From NCBI RefSeq assembly GCF_015356755.1, contig NZ_JADFCO010000061.1:96169-160168 (forward strand): 64,000 nucleotides of DNA. Reading direction: 5' to 3'. The notes under the pieces were generated by a model. That model saw only the letters and a program-made list of their open reading frames with translations. It searched no databases and was not told the origin of the DNA. Every line of letters begins with the position of its first letter. Position 1 is the stretch's first letter. Below, one piece after another: positions 8,654 through 18,419 of this stretch. This DNA is from Nonlabens antarcticus (GTDB taxonomy: Bacteria; Bacteroidota; Bacteroidia; Flavobacteriales; Flavobacteriaceae). The position numbers and the translations under genes are program-made.

Positions 8654-10027
8654 TTAGATCCACTTCAACGCTTTTTTTACTAAAGCGATGCGCTTGTCAT
8701 AGGGCGGATATTTCAGGGGAAGGTCTAACCAGGTACCGCGATGTACCACGCTCTTAAAGTGGCTGAAGGTTTCAAATGTTTTCTTACCGTGATAGCTTCC
8801 AATCCCACTGTTACCAACGCCGCCAAAAGGTAGTCCCTCATTCAAGAATTGCACCATACTGTCATTTACCACGCCACCGCCGAAGGAAAATCTTTCAATA
8901 AACCAGCTTGCAAAATCGTTATGACTGGTGTAAACATAAGCTCCTAAAGGCTTCTCATAACTAGAGATCCATTCTTCAATATCTGACTTATTTGCGTAAC
9001 TTATAATGGGTAAAATAGGGCCGAAAATCTCGTCTTTCATCACTTTGCTGTCCCGGGAAGGCTCGTCCAGTAGGGTAGGAGCAATATACAGGTCTGATTT
9101 GTCATTTTCTCCACCAGTGATTACGGTAGAATCTTCAATCATTTCCATCAACGCCTCAAAATGTTTTTCTCTTATCACACGCGGATAATCTGCCGACTCC
9201 TTTGCGTCCTCACCAAAAAATATTTTAATATCTTTTTTCAAAAGCCCAACAAACTCCGCTTTAACCGATTCATGTACCAGCAGATAATCTGGCGCAATAC
9301 AGGTCTGGCCGGTGTTTAGGAATTTTGCCCATACGATTCGTTTAGAGCAAACTTCTAGATTTGCACTTTGATGCACAACGGCTGGATTTTTCCCACCCAG
9401 TTCCAGTGTTACCGGTGTCAAGTGTTTTGCCGCAGCTTCATAAATTTTCTGGCCTACACCTGGACTTCCCGTAAAGAAAATGTAATCCCATTTGAGCGAG
9501 GTTAATTCCTGAGCAATATTTCCATCGCCCAAAACAACGCTCACATGACCCGGCTCAAAACTTTCCTCACAAACCCGCTTTAACAAATCGCTGGTCGCGT
9601 TTGAGAATTCGCTGGGTTTTAAGGTTACCGTATTTCCCGCAGCGACCGCACCTATTAGAGGTGCCAGCGCCAGCTGAAACGGATAATTCCACGGCGATAT
9701 AATTAATGTATTCCCAAAAGGTTCGGGATAACGTCGTGCTTTTGAGGGAAAATTGAGTAAGGCAGCTCTCACCTTTAGGGGAGCTGACCATTTTTTAGTA
9801 TTCTTTATGTAGGTATCCAGTTCCCCTATGACCACTTGAAACTCTGTCACAAATGCTTCAAATTCGCTTTTGCGTAAATCCTCCTTTAGAACTTTGTAAA
9901 CATCCTGTTCATCTCTAAGTAAAACAGCTCGCAATTTTTGAAGTGCCGTTACCCTGTATTCTATATTAAAGGTAATACGGGATTTGAAAAAGTCGGTTTG
10001 TTGCTGATGTACTTGTGATGGTGTCAT
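8654..10027 (-). CDS. NAD(P)-dependent aldehyde dehydrogenase, class 3-like
   Basis: Oxidises aldehydes to acids. The 457 residues match the short, cofactor-flexible class 3 group (fatty or coniferyl aldehyde dehydrogenases). Catalytic positions are all present: Asn114 in SPWNYPF, Glu209 in LELGGKNP and the nucleophile Cys243 in NTGQTCIAPDY. The C-terminal LPFGGVGNSGIGSYHG motif is also typical. Its start overlaps the stop of the RluA-type gene as ATGA, so the two are translationally coupled. The substrate is unknown; detoxification of lipid aldehydes is a plausible guess. Confidence 0.93.
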   Translation of the reverse strand: MTPSQVHQQQTDFFKSRITFNIEYRVTALQKLRAVLLRDEQDVYKVLKEDLRKSEFEAFVTEFQVVIGELDTYIKNTKKWSAPLKVRAALLNFPSKARRYPEPFGNTLIISPWNYPFQLALAPLIGAVAAGNTVTLKPSEFSNATSDLLKRVCEESFEPGHVSVVLGDGNIAQELTSLKWDYIFFTGSPGVGQKIYEAAAKHLTPVTLELGGKNPAVVHQSANLEVCSKRIVWAKFLNTGQTCIAPDYLLVHESVKAEFVGLLKKDIKIFFGEDAKESADYPRVIREKHFEALMEMIEDSTVITGGENDKSDLYIAPTLLDEPSRDSKVMKDEIFGPILPIISYANKSDIEEWISSYEKPLGAYVYTSHNDFASWFIERFSFGGGVVNDSMVQFLNEGLPFGGVGNSGIGSYHGKKTFETFSHFKSVVHRGTWLDLPLKYPPYDKRIALVKKALKWI

Positions 10028-10719
10028 AAATTCTTTTCTATAGCTTTCCAGATAGGGTCGAGAGCAGGAATTGGTGCAGTAATCTGCACGACTTCCTTTC
10101 TCACTGGATGTAGGAAAGATAAGAATCTTGCGTGTAAATGTATGCTCGCATCTTTATTACTGCGTCTAGCACCATATTTAAGGTCGCCTTTAATGATGAA
10201 TCCTATTTTACTAAGCTGTGATCTAATTTGATGATGACGACCTGTTTCCAGTCGTATTTCTAACAAACTATAATTGTTCATACGCTGTAAAAGCTTGTAA
10301 TGCAGCATTGCTTTTTTAGAATTAGGGACCTCGTGATCGTGCGCATAGCTTTTATTTTGTTTGGGATTGCGTACGAGATAATGGGTGAGCGTTTGCTGTT
10401 CTTTTGAGACGTGGCCTTCTACAACCGCCCAGTAAATTTTTTCCGTTTTATGATCTGCAAATAGCTTGTTCATACGAGAAAGAGCTTTTGAAGTTTTTGT
10501 AAATATTACAACTCCTGAAGTAGGCCTGTCCAGACGGTGCGTTACACCCAGATAAACCGCGCCGGGTTTATCATATTTTACCGCAATATATTCCTTGATT
10601 AAGTCTGGCAAAATAGTATCACCAGTTTTATCACCTTGCACCAGGTCACCAGAATGTTTATTGACCGCAATCAGATGGTTGTCTTCAAACAATATACGGG
10701 AGGAATCTAATTTATTCAT
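10024..10719 (-). CDS. RluA-family pseudouridine synthase
   Basis: Modifies uridines in rRNA or tRNA. Residues 60-70 carry the hallmark HRLDRPTSGV with the catalytic Asp, followed later by the family segment ETGRHHQIRSQLSKIGF. At 231 residues it lacks the S4 domain of RluC and RluD, resembling the short RluA/TruC type. Target sites cannot be assigned. It overlaps the aldehyde dehydrogenase start by 4 nt and the GNAT-like gene end by 1 nt, so these genes form a tight minus-strand operon. Confidence 0.9.
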   Translation of the reverse strand: MNKLDSSRILFEDNHLIAVNKHSGDLVQGDKTGDTILPDLIKEYIAVKYDKPGAVYLGVTHRLDRPTSGVVIFTKTSKALSRMNKLFADHKTEKIYWAVVEGHVSKEQQTLTHYLVRNPKQNKSYAHDHEVPNSKKAMLHYKLLQRMNNYSLLEIRLETGRHHQIRSQLSKIGFIIKGDLKYGARRSNKDASIHLHARFLSFLHPVRKEVVQITAPIPALDPIWKAIEKNL

Positions 10720-11840
10720 TACAGATCTTTACGATATGTACGTCTGCGTTTGTGGAGAATAGGGTCAAAATCTTTCCAGGAAGCCTGGACGGCATAATTG
10801 TCTTCAAGTTCTGGATTTGTCTCACAAAGGTCGATCCCGTAGTTCATGAAATTCTGGGTAATATTGCGGAACACCATTGCTGTAACGCCTTTTCCCTGCA
10901 ATTTAGGGTCAATTCCAATTAAATAAAATGATGCGAGGTTATTTTTCTTTTTTGCTTTCAAAAGATGTAAAAAACCAAAAGGGAACAAGTGTCCGTTAGC
11001 TTTCTGCAAGGCCTTAGAAAAGGAGGGCATGGTGATCGCAAACGCAACTAATTTCCCGTCATTGTCCACGACAGCCACCACAAAATCTGGATTGATGAAC
11101 TGTAGAAATTTCTCACGGTACAGATCTACCTGATATTGCTGTATGGGTACATAGCTTACCAGTTTTGAATAGGACTGATTGAGTAATACAAACATCGCAT
11201 CCACATAAGGTTCAATTTCCTTGGTGGATTGGAATTTGAGTTCTCGCAGACCATAGCGTTTAGCAATAAGATCAGCAAATTTGTTGAAACGTTCTGGTAC
11301 CGGATTGGGAGGTTCAAATTTGAATTCGACCCACTCTGCACCTTTCACAAAACCCAGTTGTTCCATATGTTCCATATAATAGGGATCATTATACCATCCT
11401 ATCATAGTGGCAAGTTCATCGTAACCTTTGATCAACATTCCCGCTCGATCCATGAGTGTAAAACCTACCGGACCTTCCATATATTCCAGGTTGTTTTCGG
11501 TTCCCAATTTAGAAACTTCGGCAAGCAGTGCTTTTGTAACTTCCACGTCATCTACCATGTCCAGCCACCCAAAACGCATTTTAGATTTCTGCTGTTCCTC
11601 TACTTCAATATGATTGATAATTGCAGCGACCCTTCCCACAATTTCGCTTTCGCGGAAAGCGAGAAACAACCAACATTCTGCATTTTTAAAAACCTGATTT
11701 TTCTCTGGATCAAAGTTGGCCATTTCGTCGTTGATCAATGGCGGCACGAAATAGGGATTGTCCTTGTAGAGATCCATAGGGAACTTCACAAATTTCTTGA
11801 TATCCTTTTTACTCGATATACGTTTAACAGTAATACTCAT
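10719..11840 (-). CDS. GNAT-like protein of unknown substrate
   Basis: 373 residues. The C-terminal part (FYLIGIDPKLQGKGVTAMVF, residues about 303-322) resembles the acetyl-CoA-binding motif A of GNAT acyltransferases, and the N-terminal part (ECWLFLAFRESEIVGRVAAI) resembles the first GNAT strands. I recall long GNAT-type proteins like this in Bacteroidota, without an assigned substrate. The stretch LAFRESE is encoded over a 17-bp indel variant of the repeated palindrome. The gene abuts the RluA-type gene and starts 18 bp after the outer-membrane protein gene. Confidence 0.7.
   Translation of the reverse strand: MSITVKRISSKKDIKKFVKFPMDLYKDNPYFVPPLINDEMANFDPEKNQVFKNAECWLFLAFRESEIVGRVAAIINHIEVEEQQKSKMRFGWLDMVDDVEVTKALLAEVSKLGTENNLEYMEGPVGFTLMDRAGMLIKGYDELATMIGWYNDPYYMEHMEQLGFVKGAEWVEFKFEPPNPVPERFNKFADLIAKRYGLRELKFQSTKEIEPYVDAMFVLLNQSYSKLVSYVPIQQYQVDLYREKFLQFINPDFVVAVVDNDGKLVAFAITMPSFSKALQKANGHLFPFGFLHLLKAKKKNNLASFYLIGIDPKLQGKGVTAMVFRNITQNFMNYGIDLCETNPELEDNYAVQASWKDFDPILHKRRRTYRKDL
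11645..11661. repeat. Indel variant of the palindrome, genic
   Basis: CGCTTTC-GCG-GAAAGCG: both 7-bp arms are perfect but the centre is three bases instead of two. In the minus-strand protein it is read AFRES, beginning in the AFAKA frame and ending in the RFRES frame. Confidence 0.8.
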
Positions 11841-11858
11841 GTAGATGGTTGTAGGTAA

Positions 11859-12758
11859 TTATTGAAGTGCTGTAACAGGAGCATCCTTATGAAAATCCAG
11901 GCGGTAACTCATACCCACGTTGACCTGGTACAGGCTGGGCGTTTCTTTAAAATTCACAGCTGCACTAGCGTCAACCTGCCATTGTCTATCAATAAGGTAA
12001 GCGACGCCGCCACGAGCAATATCATCGCTATAGAAATCAGAAATGAGCGTTTGATACTCACCGAAAACGGCCCACCTTCCATCAATAGCATGTGTTAAGG
12101 TAAAAATACCTTCATAAGTGGGAACGTCTGTGCTCACCCTATCGCCTATAAAATTCATAACAAAAACCCAAGGGCCAAAATTATGCTGCGTTATGAGCTC
12201 AACCCGTGGCGAAATCTTAGCGATATCTTGCGGTAGTAGAGAGTTAGTATCGCTCAAATCAAAATTAACACCGGCATAAACCGAAACTGCTGGAATCAGA
12301 TCCTTCCATTTAATACGGCGGTTATCTCTCCAACTGCGGATATTAACCTCTCGCTTACCCCATTTTTTAATAGGATCAAACACTAAATATTTGGCTCCTA
12401 AAGTACTTCTACTAAAGTTAGAAAACGTGCGATCTACAGAACCAAATCCTTGATTAAGGGTTTCATTAACGCTGTTAAACGTGCCGAAATAAGAGATTTC
12501 AAGCTCTTCCCAAAGCAACCCGTAGCGCAGCTGGAATGCCATTCCAGTTATATCTCGCTGATAGTTGAGCAATTCATGATCCTCACTGCGATAAAACGCA
12601 GAACCTTCTACTTGTATCACATCTGTTCCCACGGCAAAGGCACCTTGAGAGCGTCCTGGATTATTTGTGTTGATGGTTTCCGTATACTGTGCGATTGCAG
12701 GAGTATTGAACCCAAACAAAAACAAACCGGCAGCAACTACTATTTTAAAGATTTTCAT
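11859..12758 (-). CDS. Outer-membrane beta-barrel protein, MetA_deg/transporter-like
   Basis: A signal peptide (residues 1-23, ending NTPAIAQ) is followed by alternating amphipathic strands with aromatic girdles (for example GMAFQLRYGLLWEELEISYFG and WQVDASAAVNF), typical of an outer-membrane barrel. The start YTETINTNNPGRSQGAFAVGTDVIQVE fits the family once named putative MetA-pathway of phenol degradation (PF13557), now treated as transporter-like. 299 residues is normal. It is the promoter-proximal gene of the minus-strand block down to 8654. A role in phenol degradation should not be assumed. Confidence 0.75.
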   Translation of the reverse strand: MKIFKIVVAAGLFLFGFNTPAIAQYTETINTNNPGRSQGAFAVGTDVIQVEGSAFYRSEDHELLNYQRDITGMAFQLRYGLLWEELEISYFGTFNSVNETLNQGFGSVDRTFSNFSRSTLGAKYLVFDPIKKWGKREVNIRSWRDNRRIKWKDLIPAVSVYAGVNFDLSDTNSLLPQDIAKISPRVELITQHNFGPWVFVMNFIGDRVSTDVPTYEGIFTLTHAIDGRWAVFGEYQTLISDFYSDDIARGGVAYLIDRQWQVDASAAVNFKETPSLYQVNVGMSYRLDFHKDAPVTALQ

Positions 12759-12841
12759 AAACGATAATGAATACCAAATTTAAGATTTATTAAAGAGTAT
12801 GAAATGCGGGAGGCCGTAATTTTATCGCAAACTATAAGCCA

Positions 12842-13117
12842 TTGAAATTATTACAGGCCATTTTAATCATTATAGGCGTTTATCTTGCTGTTAGGTTGAT
12901 TCTGAAACATTACGGTAAATCCATACTTAGCTGGGCTGGAAAGAAAGCTATGCAGCGGGTACAGAAACAGTTCAACCAGCGTCAAACTCCAGCTGACGGC
13001 TCTACTATTAAAGATGGGGAAACAGAACTCAAGTCTAAACGCAGCCATTCTTCTCCATCTGGAAAGAATCCCAACAAAACCGTGGGAGAGTACGTCGACT
13101 ATGAAGAAATTGATTAA
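12842..13117 (+). CDS. DUF4834 family small membrane protein
   Basis: 91 residues read from a TTG start at 12842; no ATG in frame would keep the membrane helix. Residues 3-20 (LLQAILIIIGVYLAVRLILK) are a transmembrane anchor, followed by a basic helix (KKAMQRVQKQFNQRQ) and a disordered tail ending GEYVDYEEID. The layout and the position directly before yfhO match DUF4834 of Flavobacteria; function unknown. It opens the surface-glycan operon that extends to 18386. Confidence 0.75.
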   Translation: MKLLQAILIIIGVYLAVRLILKHYGKSILSWAGKKAMQRVQKQFNQRQTPADGSTIKDGETELKSKRSHSSPSGKNPNKTVGEYVDYEEID

Positions 13118-13146
13118 TTTTCAATTTCAAACCATTCTGACTCTTA

Positions 13147-15636
13147 ATGCGCATTTCATTTAAAAAAATAGCGCCACATCTCGTGGTGTTACTGATTTTT
13201 ATAATCACATCATTAGCCTATTTCTACCCTGTTTTGAGCGGTAAGAAATTATATCAAAATGACATTGTTCAATACAAGGGGAATGCGCGCCAACTCATTG
13301 AAACCAGAGAGGTTACCGGAGAAGAGATTTATTGGACAGACTCTGTCTTTGGTGGAATGCCTACTTATCAATTGGGAGCGAGATATGATTACGATTTTAT
13401 AGATCAACTAGATCGAGCGATCCGTTTTTTACCACGACCAGCAGATTATTTATTTCTTTATTTTCTTGGGTTTTATGTGCTGATGATGGTGTTGAGAGTT
13501 GACTGGCGCCTGGGATTACTTGGTGCACTTGCTTTTGGATTTTCCACCTATCTCATTATTATATTAGGTGTAGGCCATAATGCAAAGGCACATGCCATTG
13601 CATATTTCCCGCTGGTTTTGAGCGGTCTCATTCTCGTATTTCAACGTAAATATCTGTGGGGAGGAATTCTCACAGCCGTTGCGATGGCGCTAGAATTGCA
13701 GGCAAACCATCCACAAATGACGTACTATTTAGGGATTGCCTGTTTCATTATGGGTCTTGCCTATTTCATTGATGCCATACGTCGTAAGATATTACCACAT
13801 TATTTTAAAGCGGTGGCTATTATGGTGGTTGCCGTCGTGATTGCGCTGGGAACAAATGCAGCAAATTTACTGGCGACTCAGGAATACAGCCAGGAAAGCA
13901 CGCGTGGTCCTTCAGATATTTCCATTAACGCTCAAGGCGAAAGTGTGGAAGCTACAAATGGCCTGGATTACGATTATATCACTCAGTATAGTTATGGAAT
14001 TGCAGAAAGTTGGAACCTAATCATCCCGCGCTTTGCTGGCGGTGGCAGCGGTGCAAGACCAGAGGAAGATTCTAACACCGTGAATTTTATAATTGATAGA
14101 TACGGTGCTCCTAAATCTGAAGCTCTTGAGTTTGCACAGCAAAGCGTTCCTTTATACTGGGGCGCACAACCTATTGTGGAAGCGCCAGCTTACATAGGAA
14201 TCACGGTATTCTTCCTAGCTTTATTTGCATGCTTCTTAATAAGAGGTCGATTGAAATGGTGGACAATAGGAGCAACCGTTCTAGCATTGTTACTCTCTTA
14301 TGGTAAGAATCTAGATTTCTTAACTGATTTCTTCATCGACTACGTACCGTTATATTCTAAGTTTAGAGCAATTACTTCTATTCAAGTTATTATAGAACTC
14401 TGTGTTCCTATTCTTGCGGTAGTCGGTTTATACCAGTTTTTTAATAAAACTCAAGAACGAGAAGACAAAATAAAGGCATTGAAATATGCAGGTTTAGGGC
14501 TGGGAGGTGTGATTTTAGTTATAGCGGTTCTCGGGAATCAATTATTTGATTTTGCAGGTTCTTATGATAATTCTTATAGAGATAGTGATCAGTTAGGACC
14601 TAAATTCGTTGATGCACTACGTCAGGATCGATTTGAAATCATGCAGGCAGATGCTTTCAGATCCTTATTATTTGTAGGATTGATTGTGGGTGCTTTGTGG
14701 ATGTATTTAAAATCAAAGCTCTCAGAAAACCTAGTAATTGGTAGTTTGATTGTTTTGATAATGGTTGATCTAATAGGTTTTAATCAAAACTTTATTTCCT
14801 ACAAAGACACTCCGCAGGAGCAAAGCAATTTTGTTTCGGCCAGAGATTATGACGTTCCGTTTTTGCCAACTTCTGCAGATCGCAAGATTAGTGAGGATCC
14901 AGGTTTTTTTAGAGTTTATGATCTCTTGGTAGATCCATTCAATTCTGGAAGAAGTCCGTACTTCCATAGATCGTTGGGAGGTTATCACGGTGCCAAACCT
15001 AAAAGAATGGAAGAACTTGCAGATTTCTATTTAAGAGACGAGAATGGCGCTTTGATTCAAGGGGTAACTCCGCAAAACGCTGAGATCCTTAATATGTTTA
15101 ATGTCAAGTATATTTTAGGTTCTACCGAGGAAGGTGTTCAAACCATTCCTAATGAAACAAATCTTGGCCCAGCCTGGTTTGTAAAGGAATACAAGACAGT
15201 CGCAAATGCAAATGAAGAGATCATGGCATTGAGCCAACTCGACTCCAACAGAATTGCATTTCTTCAAAATAACCAGAAAGAATTAATAGGAATTCAAACC
15301 ATAGGAGCAGACAGCACAAGTAACATAATTCTTGATAGTTTTGCTCCCGAAAATCTGAGTTACACGTCTAATAATCTGCAACCAGGACTCGCTGTTTTTT
15401 CTGAAGCCTATTATCCACATGGCTGGAAGGCAACGATTGATGGAAAAGAAGTTCCCATTGCTAAAGTCAACTTTGCTCTACGCGGTTTAAATGTTCCGGC
15501 AGGAACGCATAAGATCGAATTCACTTTTGAGCCAGAGGTGGTCGCTACAGGTAATACGATTATGCTGGCCAGTAATATATTGCTCGGTTTGCTCATATTG
15601 GGATCTGCTGCGGTATGGTTTCGTAAATCACGATAA
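13147..15636 (+). CDS. YfhO-family membrane protein, GT-C glycosyltransferase-like
   Basis: 829 residues with about a dozen transmembrane helices and a large extracytoplasmic C-terminal part (about 560-800). The N-terminal loop with NDIVQYKGNARQLIETRE and the GGMPTYQ motif is typical of YfhO proteins, whose fold is that of GT-C enzymes using lipid-linked sugars; Bacillus YfhO decorates teichoic acid. The segment FSEAYYPHGWKATIDGKEV near the C-terminus is also conserved in the family. Cotranscription with a GT4 enzyme and a flippase points to surface polysaccharide assembly. Substrate not determinable. Confidence 0.9.
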   Translation: MRISFKKIAPHLVVLLIFIITSLAYFYPVLSGKKLYQNDIVQYKGNARQLIETREVTGEEIYWTDSVFGGMPTYQLGARYDYDFIDQLDRAIRFLPRPADYLFLYFLGFYVLMMVLRVDWRLGLLGALAFGFSTYLIIILGVGHNAKAHAIAYFPLVLSGLILVFQRKYLWGGILTAVAMALELQANHPQMTYYLGIACFIMGLAYFIDAIRRKILPHYFKAVAIMVVAVVIALGTNAANLLATQEYSQESTRGPSDISINAQGESVEATNGLDYDYITQYSYGIAESWNLIIPRFAGGGSGARPEEDSNTVNFIIDRYGAPKSEALEFAQQSVPLYWGAQPIVEAPAYIGITVFFLALFACFLIRGRLKWWTIGATVLALLLSYGKNLDFLTDFFIDYVPLYSKFRAITSIQVIIELCVPILAVVGLYQFFNKTQEREDKIKALKYAGLGLGGVILVIAVLGNQLFDFAGSYDNSYRDSDQLGPKFVDALRQDRFEIMQADAFRSLLFVGLIVGALWMYLKSKLSENLVIGSLIVLIMVDLIGFNQNFISYKDTPQEQSNFVSARDYDVPFLPTSADRKISEDPGFFRVYDLLVDPFNSGRSPYFHRSLGGYHGAKPKRMEELADFYLRDENGALIQGVTPQNAEILNMFNVKYILGSTEEGVQTIPNETNLGPAWFVKEYKTVANANEEIMALSQLDSNRIAFLQNNQKELIGIQTIGADSTSNIILDSFAPENLSYTSNNLQPGLAVFSEAYYPHGWKATIDGKEVPIAKVNFALRGLNVPAGTHKIEFTFEPEVVATGNTIMLASNILLGLLILGSAAVWFRKSR

Positions 15637-16917
15637 TTGAAAGAGACACTGTTTATCGTTAGCTATTATTGGCCTCCCGCTGGTGGGCCAGGCGTACAGC
15701 GGTGGTTGAAGTTCGTTACCCATTTACCCAAAGAGGATTTTGATATTCACGTTATCATTCCAGAAAACCCAGATTACCCTAGTACAGACGATTCCTTGAT
15801 GGCAGAAATTCCGTCTGGAATATCAGTCACTAAAGTCGCAATCAAAGAGCCCACGAGATTTTTGAAAAAACTGTTTGGGTCTAAGACAAAACAATTGCAA
15901 CGCGGTTTTATCGAGAAGAAACCTGGTTTCATAGAAAGGATCTTGTTGTGGATCCGTGGGAATTTTTTCATTCCAGATGCTCGAGTTTCTTGGGTGAACA
16001 AAGTGGTTAAAGAGTTGAAAGATGATTCCGCTTTCGCGAAAGCGGACTTCCTCATCACCACTGGACCACCACATTCTGTGCATTTAATAGGATTGTGGTT
16101 GAAACAATCATCACATTCAACCGTAAAATGGATCGCAGATTTCCGGGATCCATGGACGACTATAGGGTATCATAAATCCTTGAAACTCACCAAATCGTCT
16201 ACCGCAGAACACGTGCGGCTGGAACAACAAGTCTTAACAAAAGCCGACCAAATCCTAGTCACAAGTCCCGCTACCAAGGAAGAATTTGCCAAAAAAACCG
16301 AAAAACCCATTGCGGTAATTACCAATGGATTTGATCTAGAAACGAACGACACATTGCAGCCCAACGGTAAATTTACCATCAGCCACATAGGAACCCTTCT
16401 GGCAGACCGTGATCCCAAAACGCTGTGGATTGCGCTAAGGGATATCGCAAAAAATAATCCAGGTTTTGCTGCAGATCTTGAGTTGCAATTGGCTGGCAAT
16501 GTTAGCGACAATGTGCTGCAATCCATAAAGGATGCTGGACTGAAAAATTACCTTCAAAACCTGGGTTATGTAAGCCACGTAAAGGCCTTGGAGTTGATGT
16601 ACGCATCTCAAATATTGTTATTGATTGAGATTAATGATAGAGATACACGAGTCATCATTCCTGGAAAACTCTTTGAATATTTAGCCAGCCGCAGGCCCAT
16701 CATCGCCATAGGTCCTGCCGATTCAGATATTGAAAAAATATTGGAAGATACAAATGCCGGAACCTACTTTACCTATGACGGGCATAGCCTCAAGGCTCAG
16801 ATTCTGAAATCTTACATCCTGTTTAAAGAGGGTAAATTAATTGGGAATTTGTCTGATATTTCAAACTTTCACCGCAAGCAATTGACTCAGCAACTTATGA
16901 AAATTCTCCAGAACTAA
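15637..16917 (+). CDS. GT4-type glycosyltransferase
   Basis: 426 residues starting with TTG directly after the yfhO stop codon, with no gap. The N-terminal motif SYYWPPAGGPGVQRWLKF and the phrase DFRDPWT are typical of a GT4 subgroup common in Bacteroidota. The C-terminal nucleotide-sugar half contains LFEYLASRRPIIAIG with the expected E-x7-E-like region. It likely transfers a sugar to a lipid-linked glycan at the cytoplasmic face. Residues 132-136 (AFAKA), encoded by the palindrome, lie in a variable stretch before the conserved ITTGPPHS. Confidence 0.9.
   Translation: MKETLFIVSYYWPPAGGPGVQRWLKFVTHLPKEDFDIHVIIPENPDYPSTDDSLMAEIPSGISVTKVAIKEPTRFLKKLFGSKTKQLQRGFIEKKPGFIERILLWIRGNFFIPDARVSWVNKVVKELKDDSAFAKADFLITTGPPHSVHLIGLWLKQSSHSTVKWIADFRDPWTTIGYHKSLKLTKSSTAEHVRLEQQVLTKADQILVTSPATKEEFAKKTEKPIAVITNGFDLETNDTLQPNGKFTISHIGTLLADRDPKTLWIALRDIAKNNPGFAADLELQLAGNVSDNVLQSIKDAGLKNYLQNLGYVSHVKALELMYASQILLLIEINDRDTRVIIPGKLFEYLASRRPIIAIGPADSDIEKILEDTNAGTYFTYDGHSLKAQILKSYILFKEGKLIGNLSDISNFHRKQLTQQLMKILQN
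16030..16043. repeat. Palindrome GCTTTCGCGAAAGC, copy 4 (genic, AFAKA frame)
   Basis: Perfect core in the glycosyltransferase gene (Ala132-Ala136). Symmetry extends to 20 bp, 16027-16046. Confidence 0.95.
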
Positions 16918-18386
16918 TGGGGATCGTGATCAAACATAGCAGTTGGAATCTGGTAGTGACTGGATTTGGTTTTTTACTGGGCGCAATCAATGTTTTGGCA
17001 CTTGCCACCACTTACTTAGACGACGATTATTACGGTCTGTGGAATTATATTCTGAGCACCTCATTTTTGTTGTTTCCGTTGATGTCCTTCGGTTTGCACA
17101 ATACTATCGTAAAATATTACTCCACTTTCAAAACCGATCGGGAACGCAATAACTTCCTGACTCAAATGCTATTTTGGCCATTTGTGGGAGCAATTCCTAT
17201 ATTTTTATTGGTCTTTGTTTTTTATGACGATATCAGATTGCTGATTTCCTCTACCAATCAAATGGTGGGTGATTTCCTGTGGCCCATTTTATTAATTGCA
17301 GTTTTTCAAGCCTATTTTGAGATCTTTTATGCGTGGACTAAAGTGTATTTAAAAACGATAGGAGGTAATTTTTTAAAAGAAGTTTTTTATAGGGCTGCCG
17401 CGACGGTAACACTATTATTAGTGGCATTTGATTTCATCACCCAGGTTCAATTTATCTATGCTTTGATTCTGATTTATTTCCTACGCATGCTGCTGATGGG
17501 AATCATGGCGTGGCGGACCTTCGCGCCCAAATTTGTTTTTTACAAGCTCGAAGCATCGAGGGAATTGATATGGTACTCGACCTTAATGGTCATCGCTGGG
17601 AGCGTGGGAACCGCGTTGATTGACCTCGATAAGAATATGTTGAATCAATACATGGATATTTCAAACATCAGTTATTATGGGGTTGCAGGTTTTATTGCGA
17701 CGGTCATTGCCATTCCAGCGCGTGGTATGGCTCAAATTATACATCCATTGACGGCGGGTTATTTTAATGCTGGAAATATGGAAAAGGTGGAATGGTTGTA
17801 CAAACGCAGCTCCCTTAACCTGACCATTATTTCTGGACTGTTGATGGTGCTAATCATTTGTAACGTGAACGAGTTTTATGAAATTTTACCACCTGCATTT
17901 GCAGTTGCGATTCCTGTGGTATTCTTGATTTCTTTGGTCAAGTTTACAGAGAGTCTGCTGGGTAGTAATAATGCTATTTTGTACAATACAAACCTCTATC
18001 AGTTCACGCTTTGGCTAGGTCTAGGACTTGCCGTTATTGCGTTTTTGTTGAACATCTGGCTCATTCCATCTTACGGTTTTATAGGGGCTGCGGCGGCGAC
18101 TTGTGTATCTTATGTGGTTTACGCTTTCGCGAAAGCGTATTACGTACAGATCAAACTTAAGATCCATCCATGGACCACGCAAACGAGCATCACCTTACTA
18201 TTGGTTGTGGTGTTGATAGCACTATTTTATCCGTGGGATTTTCAATGGAATGTGTATGTAAACATCGGCGTTAAAAGTATTCTGATCACCATTGCTTTTG
18301 CCATTACTGTCTACGTTCTAAGGCTTTCTTCAGAAATTAATGCCGCTGTCCAAAAGTTTTTAGACCAAATAAAACGCCCGCGATAA
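16917..18386 (+). CDS. Oligosaccharide flippase, MOP/Wzx-type
   Basis: 489 residues with about 12-14 predicted transmembrane helices, starting in the TAATG overlap with the glycosyltransferase stop. The opening GIVIKHSSWNLVVTGFGFLLGAINVLAL and the later SYGFIGAAAATCVSYV match polysaccharide biosynthesis flippases, which turn undecaprenyl-linked oligosaccharides to the periplasmic face. Together with the preceding genes it would export the glycan they build. Residues 403-407 (AFAKA) come from the palindrome and lie at a helix end. The stop codon lies inside the terminator stem. Confidence 0.9.
   Translation: MGIVIKHSSWNLVVTGFGFLLGAINVLALATTYLDDDYYGLWNYILSTSFLLFPLMSFGLHNTIVKYYSTFKTDRERNNFLTQMLFWPFVGAIPIFLLVFVFYDDIRLLISSTNQMVGDFLWPILLIAVFQAYFEIFYAWTKVYLKTIGGNFLKEVFYRAAATVTLLLVAFDFITQVQFIYALILIYFLRMLLMGIMAWRTFAPKFVFYKLEASRELIWYSTLMVIAGSVGTALIDLDKNMLNQYMDISNISYYGVAGFIATVIAIPARGMAQIIHPLTAGYFNAGNMEKVEWLYKRSSLNLTIISGLLMVLIICNVNEFYEILPPAFAVAIPVVFLISLVKFTESLLGSNNAILYNTNLYQFTLWLGLGLAVIAFLLNIWLIPSYGFIGAAAATCVSYVVYAFAKAYYVQIKLKIHPWTTQTSITLLLVVVLIALFYPWDFQWNVYVNIGVKSILITIAFAITVYVLRLSSEINAAVQKFLDQIKRPR
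18123..18136. repeat. Palindrome GCTTTCGCGAAAGC, copy 5 (genic, AFAKA frame)
   Basis: Perfect core in the flippase gene. Symmetry extends to 20 bp, 18120-18139. Confidence 0.95.
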
Positions 18387-18398
18387 GGCAGGCGTTTT
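18371..18398. terminator. Bidirectional terminator between convergent genes
   Basis: Arms 18371-18381 and 18388-18398 with A/T-rich outer ends on both sides. On the plus strand there is one C-A mismatch; on the minus strand the same position becomes a G-U pair, so the stem is continuous there. It serves the flippase gene and the convergent Ser/Arg-rich gene. Confidence 0.75.
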
Positions 18399-18419
18399 AC
18401 TATTTTATTGAATTAGATA

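Noticed and set aside
11229..11858. 209-codon open frame on the plus strand
   Set aside because: Lies antisense across the GNAT-like gene, whose protein features are far stronger; composition (many Phe, His, Cys) is that of a shadow frame.
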